Shown in pieces: positions 9,951 to 19,514 of a stretch of DNA of 64,000 nt. Both the position numbers and the translations under genes were made by a program. The first letter of the stretch is position 1. Each line of letters opens with the position of its first letter. The DNA is from Gammaproteobacteria bacterium (lineage in GTDB: Bacteria; Pseudomonadota; Gammaproteobacteria; Steroidobacterales; Steroidobacteraceae), in contig JANYAD010000032.1 of the NCBI GenBank assembly GCA_025355165.1, forward strand, positions 1-64,000. Reading direction: 5' to 3'. The notes under the pieces are model-generated. The model was given only the letters and a program-made list of their open reading frames with translations, searched no databases and was not told where the DNA came from.

Positions 9951-10520
9951 CTAGTCGCCCACCCGTATCACCAGCACGTCGACGTCGGCCTTGCGCAATA
10001 TCTGGCGCATGCGATTGAGCTCATCGAGCTTGGAAATCGGACCAATACGGATGCGATGCCAAGCATCGCTATGCGCGCCATTGTCCACCGTGACCTTTTG
10101 CACATTGGATTCGATGCCCTGCAGCGCCAGTTTGGCACGTACGCGATCGGCGTCCGAGAAGTTCTTGTAAGAGCCGGCTTGCAGCACGTAGGTTCCGCGG
10201 CGAGTTTCCGGAATGGATTTGGTGTCGGGCCTGACGTCCTTGTCCTTCTCCGGTACCACCACCTCAAATTTCGGCAGCATCTCGTAGAAGGCGTAGGACT
10301 TCGTTTCATCGCCCCCGGCATCGCCGGCCTCAGGGGGTTCGTTGCCGCGGGATTTTTTCCTGATGACTTTATCCGCGCTGACCGTCGGGGCGTCGAGCCG
10401 ATGATCTTTTAGATACACCACCAGCGCGACCGCGAGGCCGAGTCCCAACCCGCAGCCGACGCCTATCCAGCCGGCATATTTGGCAGGCTTGCTGCGTTTG
10501 GTTTTATAGTCGCGCGCCAT
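9951..10520 (-). CDS. SPOR-domain protein
   Basis: N-terminal TM anchor; C-terminal YVLQAGSYKNFSDADRVRAKLALQGIESNVQKV...WHRIRIGPISKLDELNRMRQILRK. Confidence 0.85.
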   Translation of the reverse strand: MARDYKTKRSKPAKYAGWIGVGCGLGLGLAVALVVYLKDHRLDAPTVSADKVIRKKSRGNEPPEAGDAGGDETKSYAFYEMLPKFEVVVPEKDKDVRPDTKSIPETRRGTYVLQAGSYKNFSDADRVRAKLALQGIESNVQKVTVDNGAHSDAWHRIRIGPISKLDELNRMRQILRKADVDVLVIRVGD

Positions 10521-10524
10521 ATCC

Positions 10525-12285
10525 TCACATGGTTTCGGGTGCAGAGACGCCCAACAGCTTCAGGCCGTTGCGAATCACGATTTGTGTCGCGAGCGCAAGA
10601 TCAAGCCGCGCATCGCGGGCGCCCGCATCCTCGACGATGAATTGATGCGCGCTGTAGTAGGTATGGAAGTCGTTGGCCAAATCTCGCAGGTAGTACACCA
10701 GGGAATGCGGCGCGCGCTGCGCTGCACCCACTTTGAGAACTTCAGGGTAGGCGCAGATACGCTTGATGAGCTGCTGTTCTTGCGGTTCTTTGAGGTTGCC
10801 CAACCAGGCGATACCGTGCGAGAGGTCATGCGCAAGTCCCCTATCTTTAAGTTGCCGCATGACGCTCGAGACCCGTGCGTGCGCATATTGGATGTAATAC
10901 ACCGGGTTTTCATTGGAGCGGGACTTGGCCAGCTCCATGTCGAAATCCAAATGTTGATCGTTGCTGCGCATGACGTAGAAAAGGCGCGCCGCGTCGTTGC
11001 CGACTTCTTTGCGCAAGTCCCGCAAGGTCACATAGTCGCCGGAGCGCTTCGACATCTTGGCCTTTTCACCGCCCCTGAACAGAGAAACAATTTGCACCAG
11101 CAACACTTCGAACCGTTCAGGCTGACCTTTGAGCGCAATCAACGCGGCGCGCAAACGCGTGATGTAGCCGTGGTGGTCGGCGCCCCAGATGTAGAGCAAG
11201 TGTTCATAGCCGCGCTCGAGCTTATTGAGCACATAGGCGATGTCCGAAGCGAAATAAGTCTTTACCCCGTTTTCGCGCACCATAACGCGGTCTTTCTCGT
11301 CGCCGAAATCCGTGCTCTTGAACCACAGCGCGCCATCTTTACTATACGTGTGCCCCGAGTGCTTGAGCACCTCGATCGATCTGTCGATCGCACCGCTGTC
11401 GCTCAAAGAGCGTTCCGAAAACCAACAATCGAAGGTCACACCAAACTCGCCGAGATCCTCGCGGATGTCCCCGACGATGCCATCGAGCGCCGTTCTCAAG
11501 ACGCGCTGGAATGCGGCTTCGCCGATGAGCACGCGCGCCCGACTCATGAGCGCATCGATATAGACATCCTTGTCGCCGCCTTGCGGCTCATCAGGCGGCA
11601 GGCCCTCGAACACCTGAGCCGCGGGACGTCGCAAGTCCATCCCTTCGGCGGCGAACAATTGTTCGCCCACCGCGATCAAATATTCCCCGACATAGGCGTT
11701 CGATGGAAAAGTGAAGCGTTCACCGCAACGCTCCAGATAGCGAAGCCAGGCACTGAGGGCCAAGATGTCCATTTGGCGTCCGGCATCGTTGATGTAGTAC
11801 TCGCGATGCACCGCATACCCGACAGCCTCGAGCAAGTTGCTGACCGATGCCCCGAATGCCGCATGCCGGCCGTGCGCCACGTGCAGCGGTCCGGTCGGAT
11901 TGGCTGAAACGAATTCCACCTGAACACGGCGGCCGGCTCCGAGGTCCGATCGGCCGTAGGCCTCGCCTTGCGCCAGCACCTTGCCGATTTCTTCGCTGTA
12001 GGCATCCGCGCTGAGGAAAAAATTGATGAAGCCCGCGCCGGCGATTTCCACCTTCGCGATCGCCCCGTCCTTCGGCAGAGCCGCGAGCAGAGCCTCAGCC
12101 ACCTTGCGCGGATTCCGACGTGTGGCCTTGCCCAAGCGCATCGCAAGATTGCTGGCGAAGTCACCGTGTTGCGCATCGCGTGTGCCCTGCACCTCGATGC
12201 CGACCGCGCGCGATGCGGTGGGTACCAGCTCTTCGGGCAGCGCGTCGAGCGCGCGCTTCAACAATGCTTCGATCAAGGTTTTCAT
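10525..12285 (-). CDS. argS: Arginyl-tRNA synthetase
   Basis: VEFVSANPTGPLHVAHGRHAAFG, KMSKRSGDYVTL, C-terminal ArgRS anticodon-binding domain. Confidence 0.97.
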   Translation of the reverse strand: MKTLIEALLKRALDALPEELVPTASRAVGIEVQGTRDAQHGDFASNLAMRLGKATRRNPRKVAEALLAALPKDGAIAKVEIAGAGFINFFLSADAYSEEIGKVLAQGEAYGRSDLGAGRRVQVEFVSANPTGPLHVAHGRHAAFGASVSNLLEAVGYAVHREYYINDAGRQMDILALSAWLRYLERCGERFTFPSNAYVGEYLIAVGEQLFAAEGMDLRRPAAQVFEGLPPDEPQGGDKDVYIDALMSRARVLIGEAAFQRVLRTALDGIVGDIREDLGEFGVTFDCWFSERSLSDSGAIDRSIEVLKHSGHTYSKDGALWFKSTDFGDEKDRVMVRENGVKTYFASDIAYVLNKLERGYEHLLYIWGADHHGYITRLRAALIALKGQPERFEVLLVQIVSLFRGGEKAKMSKRSGDYVTLRDLRKEVGNDAARLFYVMRSNDQHLDFDMELAKSRSNENPVYYIQYAHARVSSVMRQLKDRGLAHDLSHGIAWLGNLKEPQEQQLIKRICAYPEVLKVGAAQRAPHSLVYYLRDLANDFHTYYSAHQFIVEDAGARDARLDLALATQIVIRNGLKLLGVSAPETM

Positions 12286-12327
12286 CGGGTTCCGTCTGCA
12301 AAGGCTGCGCAGTTTACCGCAAAGCGC

Positions 12328-14568
12328 TCAATCGACTTCCAGGGGATCGACGTCGATCGACCAACGCAATCCCTTAGGCCCCCTCAATGCCTCCACATGC
12401 GGCAACCAACTATTCAAAAAGCGCTGCAGGGTAGGCCGCGCCGCGGTTTCGATCAACAAATGCGCCCGCAAGTGATCGGCCCGGCGCGCGATCAAGGCGG
12501 GCGCAGGACCTAGGATTTTGATGTCCGGCTCTCCCAGGGCATGGCCCGACCCTGCGGCCGCTTTCAAGAAGGAATCCAATGCCGCACCGTCCTTGGCTTC
12601 GGCGCGCAGCAGCGCGAGGCGCGAATAGGGCGGCCAGCCTGCCTCACGGCGCTCTTCAAGCGCGCTCGATGCAAAGCTTTCATAGCCATCGGTGATGAGC
12701 CGATTCAGCAGAGGGTGCTCCGGAAACTCGGTTTGGATCAGCACTTCTCCGGCGCGTGCCTCCCGACCGGCGCGTCCCGCAACTTGGGTGATGGTCTGGG
12801 CAAGGCGCTCGGTGGCGCGGAAATCGCTGGCAAACAGTCCCTGGTCGGCGTCCAGGATCACCACCAGGGTAACTTCGGGAAAGTGGTGACCCTTGGTCAG
12901 CATTTGCGTCCCCACCAAGATTCGCGCCTCACCGCTATGCACGCGATCAAGCACGGTCTTGATGGAGCCGCGCGCCGCTGCGGTATCGCGGTCGAGCCTG
13001 GCCAAGGGTGCCTGGGGGAACAGGCGAGTTAAGGTTTCCTCAACCCGCTCGGTACCTTGTCCCACGGGCAGCAGCGCCTGACCGCAACTCGCGCAAATCG
13101 TCGGCACGGGTTCCTGGGCACCGCAGTGGTGGCACCGCAGCTGCTGCGCTCGCCGGTGCAGGGTCATACGCGCATCGCAGTGTGCGCACGGCGCGACCCA
13201 GCCGCAGGCATTGCAGAACAAGCCCGGCGCGTAACCGCGGCGGTTCAAAAACACGATCACTTGGCCGCCGGCCCGCAGATGATGATCCATGGCCTGCATG
13301 GCGGGCGTCGACAAGCCCTGGTCGGCCGCGTGCCGGCGAAGGTCCACCAGTGACATTCGAGGCGGTTTGGCGCCTCCGGGCCGCTGCGGCAGGAGATGCT
13401 TGACATAGCGTCCGCTCAGGGCGTTTTCCAAACTCTCCAACGAGGGCGTGGCGGAGCCCAGGATCACCGGCACGCCGGCGCCCCGCGCCCGCATCACGCT
13501 CAAGTCTCGCGCCGAATAGCGAAATCCCTCGTGCTGCTTGTACGAGGCGTCGTGCTCCTCATCGACCACGATGAGCGCGAGCCTCGGCAACGAGGTGAAC
13601 ACCGCCGAGCGCGTGCCGATAACGATGCGTGCCTGGCCGCTGTGTGCGGAACGCCACGCGTCGCGGCGCTCCGCGTCCGTGAGCCCCGAGTGCACGACGG
13701 CGACCCCGGTAGTGAATCGTTGCCGAAAGCGAGCGACGAGTTGGGGCGTCAGGGCAATCTCGGGGACCAGCACCAACGCTTGGCCGCCCGCCTCGATGGC
13801 GGCCGCAATAATTCGCAAGTACACCTCGGTCTTGCCGCTGCCGGTCACGCCGTAGAGCAGGTGCACGCCAAAGCTCGACAGGGTGGCGGTGATGGTTTCG
13901 ACCGCCTGAAATTGCGCACCGGTGAGGGCGAGCCCCCCCTGACGCACCTGCAGTGCTCCTGCTTCCCGGGCCTCCTCGGTGATACTGCCTACGATCCAGC
14001 CGCGCAATTGTAAATTCCTGAGCTGTGCCGGCTTGAAGGGTTCGCTCAGTTCGTCCGTGGCTGCGTTTGGGTGTTCGGCCAGCCAGGCGAGTAGAGCGCG
14101 CTGTTGCGGCGCCCGCCGTGAGCTGGGATGGGCGAGCTCCTCGCTCCCTAACTCCGTCAGGCTCCAGTGCTCAGTGCTGCCGAGCGCGGCCTGACCTAGG
14201 CGCAAACTGACCGGCAACGCCGCGGCGTATACCTCGCCGATGGGATGGTGATAGTACTCCGATGCCCAGCGCAGCAGCTCGAAGGTGATCGGATCGTACA
14301 CCGGCCGCTCATCCAAAAACTCCAAGGCTGCCTTGAGCCTAAGTAACGGTACCGCCGACTCCGAAGCGATGCCAACCAAAATACCGATCAGCCGTTGACG
14401 GCCAAAGGGGACGGCCACGCGAACGCCGAGCGGCGGAAATTCTTGCGACTGGGTCGGCGGGAGGTAGTCGAACACCCGACGTAGCGGCGTGTCGATGGCG
14501 ACCTGTAAAACCACTGAGGTTTTTGTCCACAATTCCTGTGGATAACTCTGTGCAGAAGCGGGGGTCAT
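12328..14568 (-). CDS. priA: Primosomal helicase PriA; start uncertain (possibly near 14517)
   Basis: LLYGVTGSGKTEVYL, VVDEEHDASYKQ, zinc-binding Cys cluster CNACGWVAPCAHCDARM, VAGRAGR. Confidence 0.95.
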   Translation of the reverse strand: MTPASAQSYPQELWTKTSVVLQVAIDTPLRRVFDYLPPTQSQEFPPLGVRVAVPFGRQRLIGILVGIASESAVPLLRLKAALEFLDERPVYDPITFELLRWASEYYHHPIGEVYAAALPVSLRLGQAALGSTEHWSLTELGSEELAHPSSRRAPQQRALLAWLAEHPNAATDELSEPFKPAQLRNLQLRGWIVGSITEEAREAGALQVRQGGLALTGAQFQAVETITATLSSFGVHLLYGVTGSGKTEVYLRIIAAAIEAGGQALVLVPEIALTPQLVARFRQRFTTGVAVVHSGLTDAERRDAWRSAHSGQARIVIGTRSAVFTSLPRLALIVVDEEHDASYKQHEGFRYSARDLSVMRARGAGVPVILGSATPSLESLENALSGRYVKHLLPQRPGGAKPPRMSLVDLRRHAADQGLSTPAMQAMDHHLRAGGQVIVFLNRRGYAPGLFCNACGWVAPCAHCDARMTLHRRAQQLRCHHCGAQEPVPTICASCGQALLPVGQGTERVEETLTRLFPQAPLARLDRDTAAARGSIKTVLDRVHSGEARILVGTQMLTKGHHFPEVTLVVILDADQGLFASDFRATERLAQTITQVAGRAGREARAGEVLIQTEFPEHPLLNRLITDGYESFASSALEERREAGWPPYSRLALLRAEAKDGAALDSFLKAAAGSGHALGEPDIKILGPAPALIARRADHLRAHLLIETAARPTLQRFLNSWLPHVEALRGPKGLRWSIDVDPLEVD
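14523..14545. promoter_or_regulatory. Pair of inverted DnaA-box-like 9-mers at the 5' end of priA
   Basis: TTGTCCACA (14523-14531) and TGTGGATAA (14537-14545, reverse complement TTATCCACA) separated by 5 bp. Confidence 0.5.
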
Positions 14569-14806
14569 TTACCCTAAGTGCCCGTTCTGTTTCGGGTCCG
14601 TGTCAAATTGGTGGAAAAATGCTCTAAATCGAAATGATTCTATTAAAATCATGGGATTACAGTTCCCTCTGGATACCGCTCCGAGGTATTGATCGAAAAT
14701 ATTGCAAAGAGAGTCACATTCGATGTGCGTAAGTCGCTGATACGGCGGAGGGGCTTGCAAGCTAAGCGGCGTCAACCTTACGGCAGACAACGCGTTTATA
14801 CCTGGA

Positions 14807-15439
14807 ATGGAGATGCTGCGCATGCCCCGCTTTGATACGCTCAATTCAGCTTGGATGGTCTGGGATAGTCCCGCTCCAGCACCTGAGGGAGCGGTTCTGG
14901 AGTACACGAGAGAACTTGAAAGATTTCTGGCGGACATCGAGCGGCGCGCCTTTCGCATCGCTCAAGTGGCATTGCGCGACGCGGATGATGCCCTGGATGC
15001 CGTGCAAGACGCCATGTTCAAACTTACTAAAAGCTATGCCTCGCGCCCCAGCAGCGAATGGCGGCCGCTGTTTTTCCGAATTCTGGAAAACTGCATACGT
15101 GATTTGCAGCGCCGCAGAACAGTGCGTCAGCGGGTGATGACCTGGCTGCCCGGGCCTAAAGAGGATCCTGACAATGAAGCGCAGGATCCCTTGGACCAGG
15201 TGGCCGACTCAGCGCCACCGATACCTGAGAAACTGATGCAGGCGCAAGCGATGCAGCAGCTGGAGAAATCATTGCGGGCCTTGCCGGCGCGGCAGCGCGA
15301 GGCCTTTGTGTTACGCACTTTTGAAGGCATGGACGTGGCTGAGACGGCGAGCGCCATGGGCTGTTCGCAAGGCAGCGTGAAGACGCATTATTCGCGCGCA
15401 GTGCATGCGCTGCGCGCACAGTTGGGTGAGGTTTGGTAA
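14807..15439 (+). CDS. ECF-type RNA polymerase sigma factor
   Basis: Sigma-70 region 2 (VALRDADDALDAVQDAMFKL) and region 4 (LPARQREAFVLRTFEGMDVAETASAMGCSQGSVKTHYSRAVHALR). Confidence 0.88.
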   Translation: MEMLRMPRFDTLNSAWMVWDSPAPAPEGAVLEYTRELERFLADIERRAFRIAQVALRDADDALDAVQDAMFKLTKSYASRPSSEWRPLFFRILENCIRDLQRRRTVRQRVMTWLPGPKEDPDNEAQDPLDQVADSAPPIPEKLMQAQAMQQLEKSLRALPARQREAFVLRTFEGMDVAETASAMGCSQGSVKTHYSRAVHALRAQLGEVW

Positions 15440-15837
15440 TGAGCGAACAAGATCATCAGGCATTCGAAAAGCGCAGCCGCGAGCTGTTTCAGGAAAGCGT
15501 CGACGGGCTCGACATGCGCATTCGCTCGCGCCTGACGCAAGCACGCAGTGCCGCGCTCGAGGCCGCCTCGAGCAGCCGGCCTGCGCTGTTGGGTTGGAAG
15601 GTGTGGGCGCCGGCTGCGGGCGTGAGCGCCGCCGCCATTTTAGGTATGGTTCTCTGGCTGGGCTCCCCTGTACAGCATCGCAGTGCGATCCTTGCCGACG
15701 CACAGTCAAGTTTCGAAGACCTTGACCTCCTGGCATCTTCGGATGAAGGTTCGGGTGATGCGATTGAGATGCTACAAGACGACATCGACTTTTATGATTT
15801 TGCGGATAAGGCGGTCAATTCGGTCCCGCCCGCCTAA
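15439..15837 (+). CDS. DUF3619-like single-pass membrane protein, possible anti-sigma partner
   Basis: Acidic/helical N-terminus, one TM segment VWAPAAGVSAAAILGMVLWLG, C-terminal DLDLLAS...DDIDFYDFA; immediately follows the sigma gene. Confidence 0.65.
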   Translation: MSEQDHQAFEKRSRELFQESVDGLDMRIRSRLTQARSAALEAASSSRPALLGWKVWAPAAGVSAAAILGMVLWLGSPVQHRSAILADAQSSFEDLDLLASSDEGSGDAIEMLQDDIDFYDFADKAVNSVPPA

Positions 15838-16159
15838 CTTGCTGCTCGGAGGGGCGTGGAGGGGATGGCTGCTCGTTGCTGCGTGTGCGAGCGCCGGTGC
15901 GGGGACGCCGGGCGCCGGCACCCCGCCCGGCGCGTCTACGCAGCCCCCGGCGGTTGCTTCGGGTAGGCCCGCCAGCGGTTCGCAGCCCCCGGCTACATCG
16001 GCAGCGGGCTCGTCGGACGCGGGAGCGCCGGATGAGAGTTTGCTCGAGTTTTTAGGCTCGGACGATGTGGGTGATGCAGCGTGGTGGGAGTTTTTGAAGA
16101 AGGCGCCGCCGTTGGGAAAAAATGCTTCGGCCAGGCTGCCGCAGGACGCTAAGAAATGA
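15794..16159 (+). CDS. Low-complexity Ala/Gly/Pro/Ser-rich membrane or secreted protein of unknown function
   Basis: Overlaps the end of the previous CDS; hydrophobic segment then AGTPGAGTPPGAST... and DESLLEFLGSDDVGDAAWWEFLKK; start codon uncertain. Confidence 0.55.
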   Translation: MILRIRRSIRSRPPNLLLGGAWRGWLLVAACASAGAGTPGAGTPPGASTQPPAVASGRPASGSQPPATSAAGSSDAGAPDESLLEFLGSDDVGDAAWWEFLKKAPPLGKNASARLPQDAKK

Positions 16160-16686
16160 TAAGGGTATTGCTGGTCTGCGCGAGTCTCTGCGGTGCCGTT
16201 ACCGGCTTCGCTCAAGAACCCGTGCCCGGGGCGGACACAGCCATGCCCGCCGCTGCCCCCTCGCCAAAAGCGTGGAATTCGCTGTCGCATGAGCAGCAGC
16301 AGTTGCTGCACAATTACCAGGATAAGTGGGCTAGCTTGCCGACCGAGCGCCAGCAAACGCTCGCCAAAGGTAGCCAGCGGTGGATATCGATGACGCCGCA
16401 GCAGCGAGCCGGGGCGCAGCAACGGTTTTCCCAATGGCGCGCCATGCCGCCCGAGCAGCGGCAGGTGGTGCGTCAGCGCTACCAGCAGTACAAGACACTG
16501 CCGCCCGAGCGGCAACAGCAAGTGCGGGAATCCTTCACACGTTTTCGGCAAATGCCGCCGGAAAGGCGCACACAACTGCGCCAGCAATGGCGTCAAATGA
16601 CACCCGAGCAACGCAATCGCGCCGTGCAGCCGATGCGCACGCCGCCGCCCATGCGGGGTTCGCCGCCGCACCACGCTCCGCGGTAG
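16156..16686 (+). CDS. DUF3106-like secreted protein with 18-residue repeats
   Basis: Signal peptide MIRVLLVCASLCGAVTGFAQ; repeats such as SLPTERQQTLAKGSQRWI, SMTPQQRAGAQQRFSQWR, AMPPEQRQVVRQRYQQYK; ATGA overlap with the upstream CDS. Confidence 0.75.
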   Translation: MIRVLLVCASLCGAVTGFAQEPVPGADTAMPAAAPSPKAWNSLSHEQQQLLHNYQDKWASLPTERQQTLAKGSQRWISMTPQQRAGAQQRFSQWRAMPPEQRQVVRQRYQQYKTLPPERQQQVRESFTRFRQMPPERRTQLRQQWRQMTPEQRNRAVQPMRTPPPMRGSPPHHAPR

Positions 16687-16903
16687 GTTCGCGATGGCCC
16701 GTGGGGTGGCTACCGCGATTGTCTTTGACGTAGCCCGGGTACTTGAGGTCCGATCCGGGCTCGATGCGTCCATTTCTTAAACGTGCCCGCGCCACACCTT
16801 TCCTTTCAACAGCGACCTTTGCGCGAAGCGATCTTGAACTCGTAAATCGCCGCACGATCGCCATGCTCTAGATCTCGGTCACATCGATAAGGGATTTAAG
16901 ATC

Positions 16904-17134
16904 ATGGAAAAGATCGTTCCGCTGTTGATCGTCATGGCATTCCTGCTGATCATGGCGACGCTGTTGGTGCTCCTCATGAGATGGGCACGCAGGTCATCGC
17001 GACGCGGCGCCTTCCTCGCATGGGGAGTGCAGTTGATGGGCGCAGGGATGTCCTCTACGGCCTCCGCAGGAACAGCTCGAAGAAGTAAATCGGCAGGCGA
17101 AAATCAAAAAGTCGTCAGAGTCGGGCGGCCCTGA
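16904..17134 (+). CDS. Small membrane protein of unknown function
   Basis: One strong hydrophobic segment IVPLLIVMAFLLIMATLLVLLM followed by basic residues. Confidence 0.35.
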   Translation: MEKIVPLLIVMAFLLIMATLLVLLMRWARRSSRRGAFLAWGVQLMGAGMSSTASAGTARRSKSAGENQKVVRVGRP

Positions 17135-17270
17135 AGACCGATGAACTGGCGCCTCATTTTTCGGGCACGTAAAGGACGCCGCAAGCTTATCGCTGACCGC
17201 CATGTGGAAGGCCGTGTGAGCAGATATTCGAAAATCACCAACTTGAAGGCGACATGTGCATCACCGGCGT

Positions 17271-19487
17271 TTAAGGGCGGTAACTGCGCTCGGCGTGCGC
17301 GCGCACATCTTCGGGATAGAAAAACACATCGCGAAAACTGCCTTGCGTGAACATCAAGGCTTGGTCGGTGAAATGCGTCGATTGCGGGTCGCCGCTCGCG
17401 CCGCCGCTCATGATGGCCTTGGCGCGAATCCTCGGTCCGAATTCCACGGCGGCGACAAAGCTATTGCCCACCGAGCCATAAATTTTTCTCGTCGTGCGCG
17501 GTTTGGACCAATCAAATGAGGCCAAGGCGCCCCACTGCGCAGGCGCGAAACCCACCGGTAGACTGGGTTTTGCATCGTCCAGAGGTTGCACGATGTCGTC
17601 CGTCAGGCGTTGGAAGCGGTTGACCTCACCCCAGGGTGTTTGCCACCGGCCGAAGTCGGCGCGCAATTTGTCGAGCGCGGCCGTTAGGGCAGCGATGCGC
17701 TCGGCATCCGTCAGTTTTCCCGCCAGATAGTCGTACACCGGTTCCTCTGCGTCACGTGCCTCGGCGCCCTTGCGCTCGACCAGCTCCTGCGCCCAGAAAA
17801 TCGCCACAGTGGTTGCCACCGAGTCCGCTGAGGTACGATGGTTCCAATCCCGCAACACCTTGATCGCCGCTTGCAGGTCGGCGCGGCGCCCGGCGGCGTC
17901 TGGCCCGGCGCCCGGCGGATTCGATGCCGACGCATCGACGCTCGCGAACAGCGGCGGGAGCAATACATCAAATGCGGTGAGATGAGCGTCATAGCCGGCT
18001 GCGATCAAGCTGTCCAGCGTCACCTCGCGGATCTCGTGCAGCACTTCGGCCGCGTGAATTCCGCGTGGATTCTCTCCCTTGGTCCACATGTAGGCCGGAT
18101 AGTTCTCGCGTTTCGGACTCTGCGCTCCGGCGGCCGAGAAGGGCCAATTGTTGCTGTTGAAGATCCAGCCATTACTCGGATTGAGCAAGGTGATCGTCTC
18201 TTCGACGGCGTGCGGCCCCCGCCATTCCGTGGCAGGATTGCTGCCGTCGACCGGGTGTGTGAAATCAAAGTGCGTATCGCGCTCGGGGATGAAATTTCCG
18301 TGAAAATAAGCGATGGTGCCGTCGGCATCGGCGTACACCGTGTTGTTGGATGTGTCGGTGCGCATGTCCTGCGTCTTGCGGAAGGATGCGTAGTCGCTGG
18401 TCTTGGTGCGCAGGAACGATTGTGAGAGCGCTGAAACCGGGGCTTGCAACAGCTTGATCGCAATCCACTTGGCGTTTTCGGCGCGGATAATCGGGCCATG
18501 ATGACTGTGATACACGGTGAAGGTGCGCGTTGCCATCCCATCGTCCCGCTTGAACGGGATGCTGATTTTAGTGACGCGGAGCTTCTTAAGCTCGCTTGCG
18601 TACCGGTAGTACAGCCCATCGGGTTCATCGACGATATCTTCCGCGTATTCATCGATTGCATCGCCGCCGTACGAGGTGTGCATCCAGCCGTTGTGCGAGT
18701 TAAATCCCTGATAGACAAAGAACTGTCCCCAAGTCACCGCACCGTAAACGTTCAAGCCCTGCTCACTCGCCGCTTGCAGTTCCGAACGAAAATAATAAGA
18801 GGTGTGAGGATTGATCCAGAGCAGGGCATGACCCGATGCGCTTAAACGCGGTGCGATGGCAAATCCATTGGATCCGCCCGGATTCTCTTCCACCACGGAT
18901 TGAGCGGGGCGGGGAACCGCGGTCCGCCGGATGGCAGGCCCTCCCGGCGGGGGAGCGGCTTGCCCGTAGAATTGCTCGAGCTGCGTCAAGTCGATGCTCT
19001 CAATATCGCCTCCGATGCTGCCTTCGGTGAACGACAAGGCCATCCAGGGCTCGAATCGATGAATGACCTGGGGGTTCACGTTCGAATGTTTCCAGAGGTA
19101 GTAGTTAAGGCCATCCGACCAGGCAACCATCAGAGATTTAAGCCACGGCGGCGCCGTGCGATATTGCTCCTGCAGCTGCTCGACATCGACGAACAATCTT
19201 TCGCGCAGGTCGCTGTAAATCGCCTTTTCGCCTTCGGCCTGGGCTAGCCATCCAAGACCACTGAGATAATTGCGCTCGATCCGCTTAAAGTCGTCCTCCG
19301 CTTGCGCATAGATCATTCCAAAGACCGCATCCGCGTCGGATTTGCCATAGACGTGGGCAATGCCCCAGGTGTCGCGAACGATGCGCACGTGCTGCGAGTG
19401 TTGGCGCCATCGCGCAAGCTCGGCATGATCCGCCCTGGCCGCGGCAGGCATGCACATCAGCGCGAGTAATAATAATTTCACCTGCAT
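17271..19487 (-). CDS. Penicillin acylase / acyl-homoserine-lactone acylase family Ntn-hydrolase
   Basis: Signal peptide MQVKLLLLALMCMPAAARA; RDTWGIAHVYGKSDADAVFGMIYAQAEDDF; autoprocessing site GGSNGFAIAP. Confidence 0.88.
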   Translation of the reverse strand: MQVKLLLLALMCMPAAARADHAELARWRQHSQHVRIVRDTWGIAHVYGKSDADAVFGMIYAQAEDDFKRIERNYLSGLGWLAQAEGEKAIYSDLRERLFVDVEQLQEQYRTAPPWLKSLMVAWSDGLNYYLWKHSNVNPQVIHRFEPWMALSFTEGSIGGDIESIDLTQLEQFYGQAAPPPGGPAIRRTAVPRPAQSVVEENPGGSNGFAIAPRLSASGHALLWINPHTSYYFRSELQAASEQGLNVYGAVTWGQFFVYQGFNSHNGWMHTSYGGDAIDEYAEDIVDEPDGLYYRYASELKKLRVTKISIPFKRDDGMATRTFTVYHSHHGPIIRAENAKWIAIKLLQAPVSALSQSFLRTKTSDYASFRKTQDMRTDTSNNTVYADADGTIAYFHGNFIPERDTHFDFTHPVDGSNPATEWRGPHAVEETITLLNPSNGWIFNSNNWPFSAAGAQSPKRENYPAYMWTKGENPRGIHAAEVLHEIREVTLDSLIAAGYDAHLTAFDVLLPPLFASVDASASNPPGAGPDAAGRRADLQAAIKVLRDWNHRTSADSVATTVAIFWAQELVERKGAEARDAEEPVYDYLAGKLTDAERIAALTAALDKLRADFGRWQTPWGEVNRFQRLTDDIVQPLDDAKPSLPVGFAPAQWGALASFDWSKPRTTRKIYGSVGNSFVAAVEFGPRIRAKAIMSGGASGDPQSTHFTDQALMFTQGSFRDVFFYPEDVRAHAERSYRP

Positions 19488-19514
19488 CGATCCTCCGGCA
19501 GGTAGCATCGCTCA

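Noticed and set aside
10582-11907. 441-aa plus-strand ORF opposite argS
   Set aside because: Shadow ORF; argS motifs on the minus strand are unambiguous
15772-16773. 333-aa minus-strand ORF opposite the DUF3106 region
   Set aside because: Low-complexity mirror of repeats and Gly/Ala/Pro-rich coding sequence
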